Below, piece by piece: positions 21,886 through 32,425 of a stretch of DNA of 64,000 nucleotides; positions within the stretch are counted from its first letter, which is position 1, and each line of letters begins with the position of its first letter. The notes beneath the pieces were generated by a model, which was not told where the DNA came from, searched no databases, and saw only the letters and a program-made list of their open reading frames with translations. The position numbers were made by a program, and so were the translations under genes. Source of the stretch: Corynespora cassiicola (lineage: Eukaryota > Ascomycota > Dothideomycetes > Pleosporales > Corynesporascaceae); assembly GCA_022059125.1 (NCBI GenBank), contig JAEUWY010000002.1:2480001-2544000 (forward strand). Direction: 5' to 3'.

Positions 21886-22465
21886 ATGTCTCCCTGGTAC
21901 GTGATTCGCCGGCTCCTGCCCGCCGTCCCCCCTCGACGACCCGGTGCCGACCTGGCATGGGCCGAGTGGTGGGGGAGACGAGCGCCTGAGCACCCTGCTG
22001 TCCTCGAGCGCGGCCTGCTGACCCTTTCCCGTCGCCAGCTCCTGCAACACCTGCTCCTGCAAGGGTGACTGCAACTCCTGCAACTGCGGCTCCTGCAGCG
22101 TACGTTCCTCTCCCCCGAACACTCCCAGTGGCGGCGGCGGCAGTCGAAGCCCCGCCTTCCCCTTCTCCGTCTGCACCGGCTGCCGCGACGTGCTGCACTG
22201 CAGGCGAGGCAGCGTGCCGGCCACGACCGCCAGGCCAAAGACGGCCAGCAGCCACCGGAGGAACACGAGCTTCTGAATCCATGGTCCCAAGACTTGGTTT
22301 CGGTCGGTCTCCGTCCCGCTAGCCGGGCTGCTGGGCCGCGTCGTTGGCGCTGCGTCCCCCGTGTACTCGTACATGTCTCCTGCTGCCCCCGGGCCGAGAG
22401 GCGCAACGGCTGGAACAACGTATTTTGGTTGATGCCGACACTGGCTAACGTGCTCCCAGCACTAA
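21886..22465 (+). CDS. Small copper metallothionein-like protein (three-exon gene)
   Basis: Three exons: 21886-21896, 22039-22099 and 22460-22465, giving 25 residues with eight Cys at positions 4, 6, 9, 11, 15, 18, 20 and 23, no aromatic residue, and Ser/Asn/Gly/Lys between them. This is the profile of short ascomycete metallothioneins, which bind Cu(I) or Zn in the cytosol and protect against metal excess. Intron 1 (142 bp) has GTACGT, branch CTGAC and acceptor GCCAG; its splice completes Cys4. Intron 2 (360 bp) has GTACGT, branch GCTAAC and acceptor CTCCCAG, and leaves only His plus stop in exon 3. If intron 2 were retained, the frame would run 58 codons more to a stop at 22274. A TATA box and CT-rich leader precede it. 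The gene is too short for ordinary ORF lists. The exon 2 Cys cluster is near certain as coding; the last exon is less so. Confidence 0.78.
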
Positions 22466-23173
22466 GCATCTCATGCCCTGAACTCGACGACCAGCCACGC
22501 CGACAATTCCGATTCGCCCTCCACATGGACCGCGGCGGGAGGGCGACACGACAAGGACGACATTTCGCCATGGTTTCTGAATGGCCTTTGCTGCTGGTCG
22601 GGGGAGGATTTTGACGGGTTGGCGATGATTGTCATGATTGATGGAAATTTGGAATGGATTATGAGACAGGGTAGTGAATTGGACACTCCTTTTCCGAGAC
22701 ATTACCTGCCTGCCCTGCTGCTAGCTTGTGACGTCGTGTGATGGATCCGGCCGTGGTGCAGCGCTCGACCTCGAGGTACTTGACGTGGCCCACCAACGGA
22801 TACCTAGGTAGTTGGTACCTAGTCCGGTGGCATCTGCTGTGACCTTCTCTTATCGATCTTGAAAGGATTGCTGCAGTCTTGCGCGCCATGCTCCTAGCCC
22901 CTGGCTCATTTGCGGGGTGAATGAGACACGGATCAAACCTGTGCGTAGGAGATCGGATTTCGCACATGCTGGGCTGGGCTACTTGCACCATCTGCTGCGC
23001 CGTCACGTGATGCCGCTAACTTAGCTCGCTGGCCCGTGCGAGCACTTTCTTATCGAAACCTTTTGTACTTGGTCCCTTCTCCACCCTCCACCTCGACGCG
23101 ACAGACCGCGCCACTCTGCATCTGCATTCCAACAACTACTCCACTCCGCCCTCTTCACTGAATCGTAGGCACA
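22466..23173. other. Intergenic between metallothionein-like and TRF4-like genes
   Basis: Includes the 3' end of the small gene and the TRF4 promoter. Another TACCTAGGTA palindrome sits at 22801-22810. No other gene seen. Confidence 0.55.
23003..23010. promoter_or_regulatory. TCACGTGA palindrome upstream of the TRF4-like gene
   Basis: A perfect E-box palindrome (CBF1-type CACGTG core) 164 bases before the ATG at 23174. The same octamer lies in the ATL/BUD13 divergent promoter. Role inferred. Confidence 0.45.
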
Positions 23174-25268
23174 ATGGCGGACAGCTATCGCCCGCCCAAC
23201 CGCGACCGGGATCGCGACCGCGACCGCAACCAGCGCAATGCCCGCCCGTCGCGTCCTCTTGCCGACCGCATGACGTTTACCGGCAATGGCCAAGGCCTGC
23301 CTTATGACAACTACCGCCCCGACAATACCCAGTCTCAGCAACGCACTGCCGCTGGCTCCGAGTTCACCTTCACGTCTGGCCAGCCGGGTCCCCGCTTTGC
23401 ACCTGCAGGTCCCTCAAATCCCAACCCGCGTCCGTCGCGTCGCCAGCGCGGCGGCCGCGGCGGCGCGGCGGCTGGTGCTGGTGCTAATCAACGAAATGCT
23501 AACAAGATGCCTCCCCAGGGCCCCCGCAACATGCAGAATGGTAGAGGCCGCGGTGGCGGCTTTCGCCCCAAGGCTGCCCATGACCGCCCAATCCTACTTG
23601 CACAAGAGGATGCCGCTTCCGAGCGTACCCTGGGCGTCATTGAGGGCTCTAACAAGTTCCGCAATCTAGAAGACATCTCCGACGACGAGAATGCCGATAA
23701 AGAGGAGGACAAGGCCAGCAAGAAGGTGTTGCGCGGCATTGCTGCTGATGGCGACAGCGTCCCCAAGTGGTCCAACCCTGATCCTTACACTGTTGCACCC
23801 CCTCCTAGCGAGACTACCGGCAAGAAGACGGACGTCGTCGCGCTCATCCGCAAAGCGAAGAACGAGGCTGCAGAGAAGGCTGCAGCTAGTAACGCTGTAT
23901 CAGCCAACCACGACTTCATTTCCTTCGATCTTGACGACATGGAAGAGAACCGCGAAGAACCGGCTCCTCCTGTCCAAGGCTCTTTGAATGACCTCGCTGC
24001 TCCGGGAAAGATTCCCCTGCCCAAGAAGCCTCAGGCTGCCCCAAAGGCTCCGAAGCGCAAGCATGACGCTGTGGACCGCGGTGGACTTGTATCCGAATGG
24101 CTGCCTGGTACCCACACTGACACTAGTCCGTGGACTCATGGCGTCAACTACGATTCGGTCAAGGACAACCTCTATAAGCGGTAAGCTCATACCCTGATGG
24201 CACTTCTGTTCCTGTTTTCTGACCCCTCGACAGGCTTCACAACGAGATCATGGATTTCTACGATTATGTCAAGCCTACTGACTTTGAGGAATCTGTCCGC
24301 ATGCGGCTCATCTCCCGAGTTCAGGACATACTTGGCAATCGGGTCTACCGTGGTGTCAATGCCCCATGTCGTGTCTTGTGCTTCGGCTCATTCCCGGCTG
24401 GGCTGTATCTCCCAACCGCAGACATGGATCTTGTATATGCTAGCCGTAGGCTCATCGATGGCGATCAGCCGGCAATCGACATGAACAGCCAGAAAACCAT
24501 CAACGCCACCCTGAGGGGAGCTGCTAGGAAGCTTCAGGATCGCTTGCCTGCTTCGAACATCAACGTCATCACGAGGGCCAAGGTTCCCATCATCAAACTC
24601 GTTGACAATGTGACTGGTATCAATGTTGACATCTCCTTTGAGAACATCAGTGGCATCGCCGCTCAGACCACGTTCAAGATGTGGAAGCAGCAGTATACCT
24701 TGACCGCCGAGATGGTTTCATTGGTAAAGCAGTTCCTTGTTATGCGCGGCCTCAACGAGGTCCACCATGGCGGACTGGGCGGTTTCACCGTAATCTGCTT
24801 GGTCGTTCATTTCCTGCATCTTCAAGAACGCGATAAGCCCGGCGCCAACCTTGGCGAGACCTTCCTCGACTTTCTCGATTATTACGGCAATGAATTCGAT
24901 CTTGCTAAGGATAGAATTGTCATGAATCCTCCCAGCGTGAAGCGCAAGGTAAGTGCCATTCCTTCGCAATCAGTGATGCTGGCTGACTCAAGCAGACTGC
25001 TGTGGGAATCGACGGTCGTCCCGAGAAGCCTGATGGCCTATCCATTCAAGATCCTAACCGTCCCGATAATAACATTTCGGGTGGCTCCCACAAGGCTCAC
25101 GTCGTGTTCGAGGCGTTCCGCAAAGCCTACCAGACCTTGGTGGATCGCATGGACACCTTGTATGCCGGTCAATCCGACCACGCGAGCATCCTCGATGCCA
25201 TTATCGGCGGCAACTACAGCTCGTATGAAGAGCACCGCAACCGGATCAATCGCCTCCGTAGAGGCTAG
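23174..25268 (+). CDS. Non-canonical poly(A) polymerase of the TRF4/Cid14 (PAPD5) type
   Basis: Three exons, 23174-24180, 24234-24948 and 24996-25268; introns of 53 and 47 bp, both with CTGAC branch sites. 664 residues. The first 330 residues are disordered, with an Asp/Arg repeat near the start, RGG-like patches (RGGRGG, RGRGGG) and acidic stretches. The nucleotidyltransferase core begins about 340: FGSFPAGLYLPTADMDLV contains the GS motif (387-388) and metal-binding Asp399 and Asp401, and INVDISFEN supplies the third Asp. The central domain has the family's GLGGFTVICLVVHFL and nucleotide-recognition DPNRPDNNISGGS. Trf4 enzymes add short A tails to aberrant nuclear RNAs within the TRAMP complex and feed them to the exosome. 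RGG patches fit RNA binding. Confidence 0.94.
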
Positions 25269-26461
25269 TCTAGTACACAAGGTTTGATTGACTAACTTAC
25301 CAGAAAACATGTACGAGTTGCTTAATCCCTCCTAGCGAGCACGGTGGAATGCCTAGTTCCAGGAGCAGACTACAGGAGAGGGATGGAATTGGGTTGTGCT
25401 TTTCATGGCGATGACGGTTTATGGTCCCTCGGGAAATACCCTTAGATGGCGTTGGCGGCTGAAGGGTGAGTGCGAGGCCTCGCACACCCACGCCCCTCTT
25501 GCTAATGAAGCTCAGATATTTTATTGCGTTTATTAGTTTTCGACATCCGACGGTTTCTCTAGGTGTTCGGGCCTCGACGATCTATCTCGGTACCTCGATC
25601 GAAGTTCCTTTCGCCGCGATTCCAGAGTTGCGTACCATCATTGGGGCTGTTGTGCACAGAGGTACTATGTTGATGTACAGCATAGTCGAATAGGGCTTCT
25701 TTGGCTCTTCCCTGCATTTGCTTCAGCACTGATGGAATACCTCCTCCCTCGGATGATCACCCCGCCGGCTCCATACGGTGCGATCGATCTTCTACGATCT
25801 TCCCACTGGCCAGGGCACCTGTATCCTAGGACTCATAAGATTCACTTTAGCTTTCTTTCCTCTGCTCTCTAATTTGACCACGTGGCCTAGCAATCATTTT
25901 ATAACCTTTTTTGGTTCCTGTCCATATCAAATGTACGGTTCCCAGCATTTTTGGTCCAAAGGCTAACATGACCCGGTGTGGGTAAGATTCGAAAAGAGGG
26001 CCATCTTTGGGGGGCGCAGAGGATTCTCGCTTTGAGCCCTTTGCTGGGATGGCGGTATACTCTTCTCGATGATGCATTCTACTAACCGCTGTGACATTTA
26101 GGGTGCCCCCTTATTTTTCTTCAACGGGCGTGTGCTTCAAGTGCGCGCTCGGGGAGGGATGTCATTGGGGAAGGCGCAGCTTGTATGGCGCAAAGTCAAG
26201 GTGCGATGTGGATGTATTAACACGTGTTATTGTTTGCTTGCTTGCTTGCTTGCTTGCTTGCTACAAAAGGTTTGAGAATCGAACAGGAATAGCAAAATGG
26301 CCGACAAACACCGTGCTGATGACATGGCTCGTCATGGGACTGTAGCTGCTCGACCCAAGGGGGTACGCCATCCTCTCCGCGGCACTTCTTTCTTTTTAGG
26401 GTGAGTCGAGTGCAAAACACCGTCTCATACCACGCACCTCACTCTCAACAGACACACTCAC
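25269..26461. other. Intergenic, convergent TRF4-like and TMEM16 3' regions
   Basis: No gene supported. Several short frames without motifs. Contains the TTGC array. Confidence 0.55.
26234..26261 (+). repeat. Seven TTGC units
   Basis: Perfect tetranucleotide microsatellite, 28 bp. Confidence 0.93.
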
Positions 26462-28857
26462 TCACAGCTCCTTCTTCCGCTCGGGGCTGTGCTCGACCTC
26501 CGCCCTCTCAATCAATCCCCTCCCCACGGCAACCGTCTCCCTCCACCCCTTCTGCCTCCCCCAAAACTTGGTCTCCGCCGAGCTCTGCCCCAGGCTCTGC
26601 CTCCGCGCATCCTCCTCGAGCTCCGCAAGCGTGATATCCCCACCCGCCTCGGCCATGCGTGGCACGCTCTTGAGCGCACTCAGGTTCTCATCGAAATACT
26701 GCTTCCTGACGAGGAAGCGCTCGCGTCGCTCCTTCTGCAGGCCGGGGGAATCGAGCTTGGAGATTGCGGTGCGGATGCCGAAGCGCAGGAGGAAGAAGGC
26801 GTGTTCGGAGACGAGAACGACGAGGAGGAGGGCCCAGGCCCTGATGCTGGAGGGGTGGCCGTTGGGACCGAGGCCGTCGTTTGAGAAGAGGTAGACGAGG
26901 GCCGAGGTGGTAAGGCTGCCGAGCCAGGTCAGGAAGCTGAGGCTGTCGAGCCAGGGGCCGATTGTGTCGGCGCGCCAGGGCGTGGGGCGCTGCATCTCGA
27001 CGCAGATTTTGATGGCGTCGGCGCGCAGCTCGAACCAGTCGTTGATGAGGAAGGAGACGGCTGTCGGCGGCCACACGACGGAGAAGAGGGATAGGTAGCC
27101 GAATTGGAGAACCATCTCGCGGAGGTCGCTGGTCACGTCGTACTCGCCCAGCTCGGCCTCCTCGCGCACGCGCTGGAGAAAGGCGGCGTCCTCTGGAGGG
27201 TCGTTGATGGCAGGGGAGGGAGGAGTGCCGCCGTTCTTAGCAGCGCGCTCCGTCTGCATCTTCTTGTACTTGGCCATGCCGCGGCGTTTGAGGTATGGGA
27301 CGATGAGTTCCATGCCCAAGTTGACAATCTGGGCAGTCACGGTGAAGTAAATCACCTGCTTCCTGAGACGGTCGGGGTTGATGGCGAAACCGGCCTCGTG
27401 TGTGTGAAGCTGCTTCTCATCTTCGGCAAAGGGACGTACGGTCAGGCTGAAGATGTCGAGGTAGGGAACAATGATTTGACCAAAGGGAACGTAGACGAAT
27501 GCCGTAAGGAAGATACCCAGATAGGAAGTAATGAAGTTGAGAACAAATATCTTCTGGGTGATGGCGGTCTCATAGGCTCCGTGGGTCTCGTAATTCTCGT
27601 ATTTGGTGAGGCGAGTTGCAAAGTTGGTGAGGATGCCAGTCAGGATAGGCATGAAGACGGTAAGAATGCCGGTTGGTAGGAAAACCTAGTTTGTGTAAGT
27701 AGGGTCATCGAATATTCTCTGCTGACACGTACCAAGAAGAACTTGAATGGTCCGTCATAGACCTCGGAGATGAAGACTTCGATTCCAAAGCACGTGGCAA
27801 TCAGAGCTCCCAGCATCGTCGCCGCAGCCAGTGCAAAAGGTATCTGCCAAAGCTGTCTCTGCAGGCGCTTGGAGGCGGGAAAGAACCCAACTTCCTCTCC
27901 AGTGACCGGGTCGGTGATGGTCTTTTCGTGCTTGAAGTCCTTCCGCTTCGTCTCAATTCGAGAAACGTTGCGGACACCCCACCGGACACCGAGATCAACT
28001 TCCTGGTGTTTCCACCATTCGGTGAAGACGGTGCACCACACGGCGCTCACTATGCCATATATAGGCGAGCAGTGCCCGAGGAAGAACCATGAGAAGAGGC
28101 CGAAAGCAGCAGGAAACACCAGGAACATGGCGTACGATTGTGTAAAGGCAAAGTAGAATGCAATCTGGCCACGTTAGCTTTCAGCACATCAGGTCTGGCA
28201 AGATATTTACCTTTTCTCCGAACCTGTTTCTGAGATCATCTAGATCTTCTGCCGTCAGGAAGTACGAAGTACTCCATTTCTTGATCCAATCCTTGTTGTA
28301 CTCCTTGTCGTGCAACGCAAACAGGGCTGCGACCTCTTCCCAGTCGCCCTCCTTTGGCGTGATGCCCGCACCTCCCTCGGAGACGGGGTTTGTGATGAGT
28401 TGGTATATGATGCGCAGTCGCTCGGCTTCGTACAGAGGCTCAGCTTCGAGAGCTTCGCGAGTCTCCTTTGGTGGGGCAGCGGCTCGGACGCCATGGATCC
28501 AGTCTCGCACCCTGTGCCTATCAGCCCATGTATACCCATATCTTGATCACCCTCACATACCTTGACCTATACACCTCGCCGAACAAATGTTCATCGCTCG
28601 CGACTCTCAAAAACAACAGCACAGAGCCTGCACCCCCGTTGCGGACCTCGGTCTGTAACCCCACGGATGCAAGAGCCTCGACAAGCTTCTCGAACTTGGC
28701 GATGGCAATCGCCTTATCTGCAGATCGAGTGTTAGCATTGGAGCGCCCCGGGGACCAGGAACCTCCTGCTGGCATGCCGCGTACCCGTCTTAGCAAAGCT
28801 GTAGCTGATCACGTAGTCGACGTCCATGTTGGATTGGGCCACCTGCTCCTTCGCCAT
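26462..28857 (-). CDS. TMEM16/anoctamin family protein (fungal Ca2+-activated lipid scramblase type)
   Basis: Five exons on the minus strand: 28857-28785, 28717-28561, 28511-28211, 28164-27733 and 27685-26462; introns of 67, 49, 46 and 47 bp. 728 residues, the size of the Aspergillus and Nectria TMEM16 scramblases. A cytosolic ferredoxin-like N-terminus (to about residue 175) precedes ten or so hydrophobic helices. All five acidic calcium ligands of the family can be placed: Glu in NLGMELIVPY (helix 6), Asp and Glu in DLREMVLQFGY (helix 7), Glu and Asp in FELRADAIK (helix 8). The polar side of helix 4-6 (the lipid groove) is present. The C-terminus is a long charged helix. It is expected to move phospholipids between leaflets on calcium signals, at plasma membrane or ER (Ist2 in yeast tethers the two). 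Scramblase versus channel activity is not readable. Confidence 0.94.
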
Positions 28858-29873
28858 GGTGGGCGTGCGGATAAGACGGGCTATCAATAGCCCAAAAGGG
28901 GGAAAAGAAGAAGGGTAGTTCGGAATCTCAGGAGAGGGTCCAGTGTGGGGTCCCTATTTGAGGCCGCGCTGGAAACGCGAAGTTCCAGGGAAGTTGGCCT
29001 GGTCCAAGCTTGGGCCGGTCGGACGTCATCGATGCATCGACGCAGGGATGGCCGCGCTAAGAGCCAGCTGACATCTGAAAGACCTCTCTGGCTGCCAACG
29101 GGGAAACTTGTACATGTCCAGGAGATTTCCAGAAGTGACTTGCGGGGTGGGATACCTTTGCCACTGGCGGCCACCTCTATATTATAGGCAAGACTTTACA
29201 TGAATTATTCAGACCCTACCGATCCCTCGTGCGTCTCTCTAGGAGTTTTTAACTACACATATTACGGTGTGGTGTTACTGGAAGCAACTTATTAAACTAA
29301 TCCTCCAGCCTAAACAAATGCATAATACTAGAAAAAAAGCTTTAAAACTTTAAGACTTGTACTCTACGCTCTTATGTTAGTGTTTTCGAATTAGCTTCAC
29401 AATAATTTAATTAGAGCTCCTTTAAAAGTTGGATGATCCAGCGACATGCGAGATGGCTTATTTTATAGTCACTTATTCAAGGCTTTTATAATAGATGATC
29501 AGGGCGTGTTTGGGTTCCAAAGGCTAATGTGTTACACATTAGTAATAGAGTTTTACTTGATATTGTAAATATGGTGCGGCAATACTCTGCATACCCGTAG
29601 GCTAAGCTATCCTTGAATAGGCTATGACTATTTACTTGGCTAGGTATCATCAGTCGATGTCAACAAGTCATCTAATCTAGCCGCAATGCTCATGCTACTA
29701 GCGCTTTGTAGCTTAGCCCGACGTAACGGTTAAACTTTAGCTATAAGTGTTATGTCGCGCTGGGTTTTTTTTTCCTGAATTTCTTTATCTTCAATTTCAC
29801 TATCCGCGTCCCTAGTCTTTCAAGAGAAATTGCACGCTTCTTATTGCTAGCTCAGTATTCTAAGACGTAGATC
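28858..29873. other. AT-rich intergenic between TMEM16 and SDR genes
   Basis: From about 29200 the sequence becomes strongly AT-rich with dense TA steps, as in RIP-affected or relic DNA. It has a 19-nt palindrome with a transposon-end-like flank (29503-29542). No gene seen. Confidence 0.55.
29503..29542. repeat. Possible lone transposon terminus with 19-nt palindrome
   Basis: CAGGGCGTGTTTGGGTTCC (from 29502/29503) resembles the ends of hAT-like elements, and CTAATGTGTTACACATTAG (29524-29542) is a perfect 9-bp inverted repeat around one base. I did not find a matching inverted end nearby, so this may be a solo end or chance. Confidence 0.3.
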
Positions 29874-30776
29874 ATGGCGACCAATTCATCTCTACCAGGC
29901 GTTGGCCTGATCACCGGTGCTGCAGGAGGTACGCTGTCGAATACCAGAGACTAATGGATATAACATTTATACTAATACAAAGCAGGAATCGGTCAAGCAA
30001 CAGCCTTAGCATTTGCAACAGCTGGCTGTAGCGGACTAGCCTTAGCCGACGTAAACGAAGAGGGCCTCGAAGCGACAAGGAAACTTATCAAGGATTTACC
30101 TGGCGTAGCCTGTAATGTCAAACTGTACACCATGGACGTCTTGTCGCTAGAATCATTCCAAGCCACCTACAAGTCGGTGAGAGCGACATTTGGCCGCCTC
30201 GATTACCAAGTTGATTCTCATGGACTTCGGATGGAACAAGTCAGGGTCGGTGATTCGCCAGATATTCCTCTTGAATCTTTTGACTACCAAAATAGTATCC
30301 TCTACAGAGGCGTTTGGCTTTGCCACCGAGAGGCGCTCAGGATCATGCGGGACCAAACTCTTGACTGCGAGGCATATCCATCCGCGGGTATACATCCAGC
30401 AAGAGCTCAACGAGGAGCTATTGTGACGGTCAATGCGGGTCAGGCCATAGCCGCGCTTTCTGGAATGAGCACTTACAGTGCTGCAAAGTCAGCAGTTCTA
30501 GGCTTGGTACGAGGGGCCGCTGTGGATAATGCCAAAGCACGCATCCGCCTCAACGCTGTACTTCCAGGCACTGTTGATACCGCGGCAGTAAAGAATACTG
30601 GAGAGATGAGTAATTATCTGGAGGATCAGTATGTGAAGAAGACGCCGTTTCAGCGTAAAGGGATGCCCGAAGAGATTGCAGATCTAATCGTATTTTTGGC
30701 ATCTAATAAGGCGAGCTGGACATCAGGCGCAAGTTATTTGATAGATGGTGGAGTAGCGGCTTCTGGTGATCTTTAA
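29874..30776 (+). CDS. Short-chain dehydrogenase/reductase-like protein lacking the catalytic Ser
   Basis: Two exons, 29874-29928 and 29986-30776, with a 57-bp intron (GTACGC, branch CTAAT, AGCAG); 281 residues. Classical SDR features: TGAAGGIG (14-21) for NAD(P), Asp40 after the second strand, Tyr182 and Lys186 in YSAAK, the PG motif in NAVLPGTVDT, and the C-terminal SGASYLIDGG. Asp40 at the end of strand 2 suggests NAD(H) use. Two key sites are abnormal: the NNAG motif reads DSHG (95-98), and the catalytic Ser expected 13 residues before Tyr182 is Ala169 or Gly170 in VNAGQ. The frame is intact with good splicing, so it is not an obvious pseudogene. It may be inactive or have shifted function. 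It stands alone in the AT-rich island. Confidence 0.82.
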
Positions 30777-31545
30777 TTGATCTGCTAGGCTAATAATTGA
30801 TAGCTAGACAGCCTTGTCTCTAACAGATGACCATTTCGGCAAGGCTTAACACAACATGTTGCGGTTTCACGAGGCAGATTTTCTATTAGACCAATCCCTT
30901 GGCTTGGTCAAATACATGATCATCCTATTTCTATCTCTTTGCATGTCCATCAAGACGTATTTCTTAGTTGCCGTTAAAGATCACATCGTTGAACTAGCTA
31001 AGAGTTAAATAAAATTTGCTGTCAGTAAAGGTCGTCTAATTTTCCCGATTCTTGAGTAGTGAGATGTTTGTCTCTAATCATAGCTATATTTGCTGATACT
31101 ACCTACCAGATCCATAGTCTTGTGTTACCTGCAATATCTACCCTACCTGTTTTTGGGGGGCAAAACACCTAATATATATTAGCCCCCGCTCACCGTCAAC
31201 CTGAGAATAATTCCGACGAAACTTGCTACAACTGATGAGGATTCTCCAAGTTTCTCACGCCAACGAATCATCACACACACACATTCAACTGAGTATTCCA
31301 CCTCATTGCTCAATCAAGCCTCACCGAATGTAAAAAAAAAACACATCGATGATACGGCACTCTTTCCCAGCTATCATGTCAAATACGTGGTTCCACAGCG
31401 GCTTCAGGGCGAAGAGATTCCATCCAAAGGCTCTTCTGACGTACAATTATCCAAGCTAGAGCCACCAGATGCACCTGCATCTTCTCAAAAAGCAAATGAT
31501 ATCATTCATTCTGTGAAATCACCCCTATCGCCGCAGAAGAATGCA
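30777..31545. other. AT-rich intergenic after the SDR gene
   Basis: No supported gene. An open frame at 31306-31593 starts at TTG after a poly-A run and overlaps the minus-strand ORF at its end; not accepted. Confidence 0.5.
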
Positions 31546-31935
31546 TCAGAGCTTCAATACCCCACTCAATACATTGGTCGGATACTCTTGTAACTTCAAT
31601 TCCTCCTCCAAATACTTCCTTTCGGCAAGTTCTGAGCTTAACCCAGTAGCTATTTGGGCCAGAGAGAGACTGATTTCCTGTAAATTCAATCGATTGTATT
31701 CAGGGCATTGTAGTTTGCCTCTCGGCTCTTGCACTGCTTCAGAGAAGCCTCGGTATTTCCCGTTTCTTGCACCAACTCTCTCTAATGCTTCAATGGAACG
31801 TGTTACTTTGTAGTCTGCGATCAGAATAAAAGGTTTGATTTCGTCGCCTACTCTTTGTGACTTATTCGTAGTTTGCTGGGCACCGCTAGCCATCGTGTAG
31901 CTCCTGTCTGTTAGAGTGATTATGGGCTCTTCCAT
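31546..31935 (-). CDS. Hypothetical orphan ORF, 129 residues
   Basis: Open from an ATG at 31935 to a stop at 31546. I do not recognise it. The protein is helical and charged, with a mid-part GKYRGFSEAVQEPRGKLQCPEYN and a C-terminal helix rich in Glu/Leu. An adjoining frame upstream (31920-32153) has no ATG; it could be joined through GTACGA at 31986 to an acceptor at 31886, making a longer protein, but its start is not visible. It lies in the AT-rich island next to another orphan on the same strand. Could be a young or decaying gene. Confidence 0.38.
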   Translation of the reverse strand: MEEPIITLTDRSYTMASGAQQTTNKSQRVGDEIKPFILIADYKVTRSIEALERVGARNGKYRGFSEAVQEPRGKLQCPEYNRLNLQEISLSLAQIATGLSSELAERKYLEEELKLQEYPTNVLSGVLKL

Positions 31936-32425
31936 TGGTTAGAATCTTCAACTGTGATTAAAGTAGAGATACTAATGATCTCGTACCTATCACGATATTC
32001 GTATCCAGTAGATAACGATAGAGCTTCTGGCGATGATAGACTGTGGTGTAGATCCTGAGGATGTGAAGAGCTGTGAACAGAGATGTAGTGGGCAATGCTG
32101 GCGCTTGGACTGCATACCGTGAGCTCATTTGCTTCTGACTCAGATAAGCTCACTCATGAGATTTGCGTTCGCCTCATTAAACTGGCACCGTCATATTCCG
32201 TCGCAAGTTTGAGTCATCTCATTAAGCGAATGCAATTTCATTTCCGTGCAGAGTCAATTTGAAGAAGCAATGTAGATTAATTAATACATGAAAGAAAATA
32301 TGTCTAAAGAAAGAGAAGCAATATATACAAGCCTGTTCTTTAAACTGCTGATCTGTACATTAAAGATCCAGCTGGGTAACAAAGGAGATAGTTAGAGTCT
32401 GCTATCTTGCTAACTTCGCGCCACT
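31936..32425. other. Intergenic between two orphan ORFs
   Basis: May hold a 5' exon of the smaller orphan (frame open 32153-31920 on the minus strand without an ATG). Otherwise nothing recognised. Confidence 0.4.

Noticed and set aside
21678..22571. 297-codon minus-strand frame across the metallothionein-like gene
   Set aside because: Arg/Cys/Ser-rich shadow; the plus strand has the Cys cluster with proper introns and promoter.
26267..26290. TTTGAGAATCGAACAGG resembling part of a tRNA T-loop
   Set aside because: No matching acceptor, D or anticodon arms around it; no tRNA can be folded.
31306..31593. 95-codon plus-strand frame near the SDR
   Set aside because: No ATG (TTG after a poly-A run), no splice signals, overlaps the minus-strand ORF. 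Left open as very weak.
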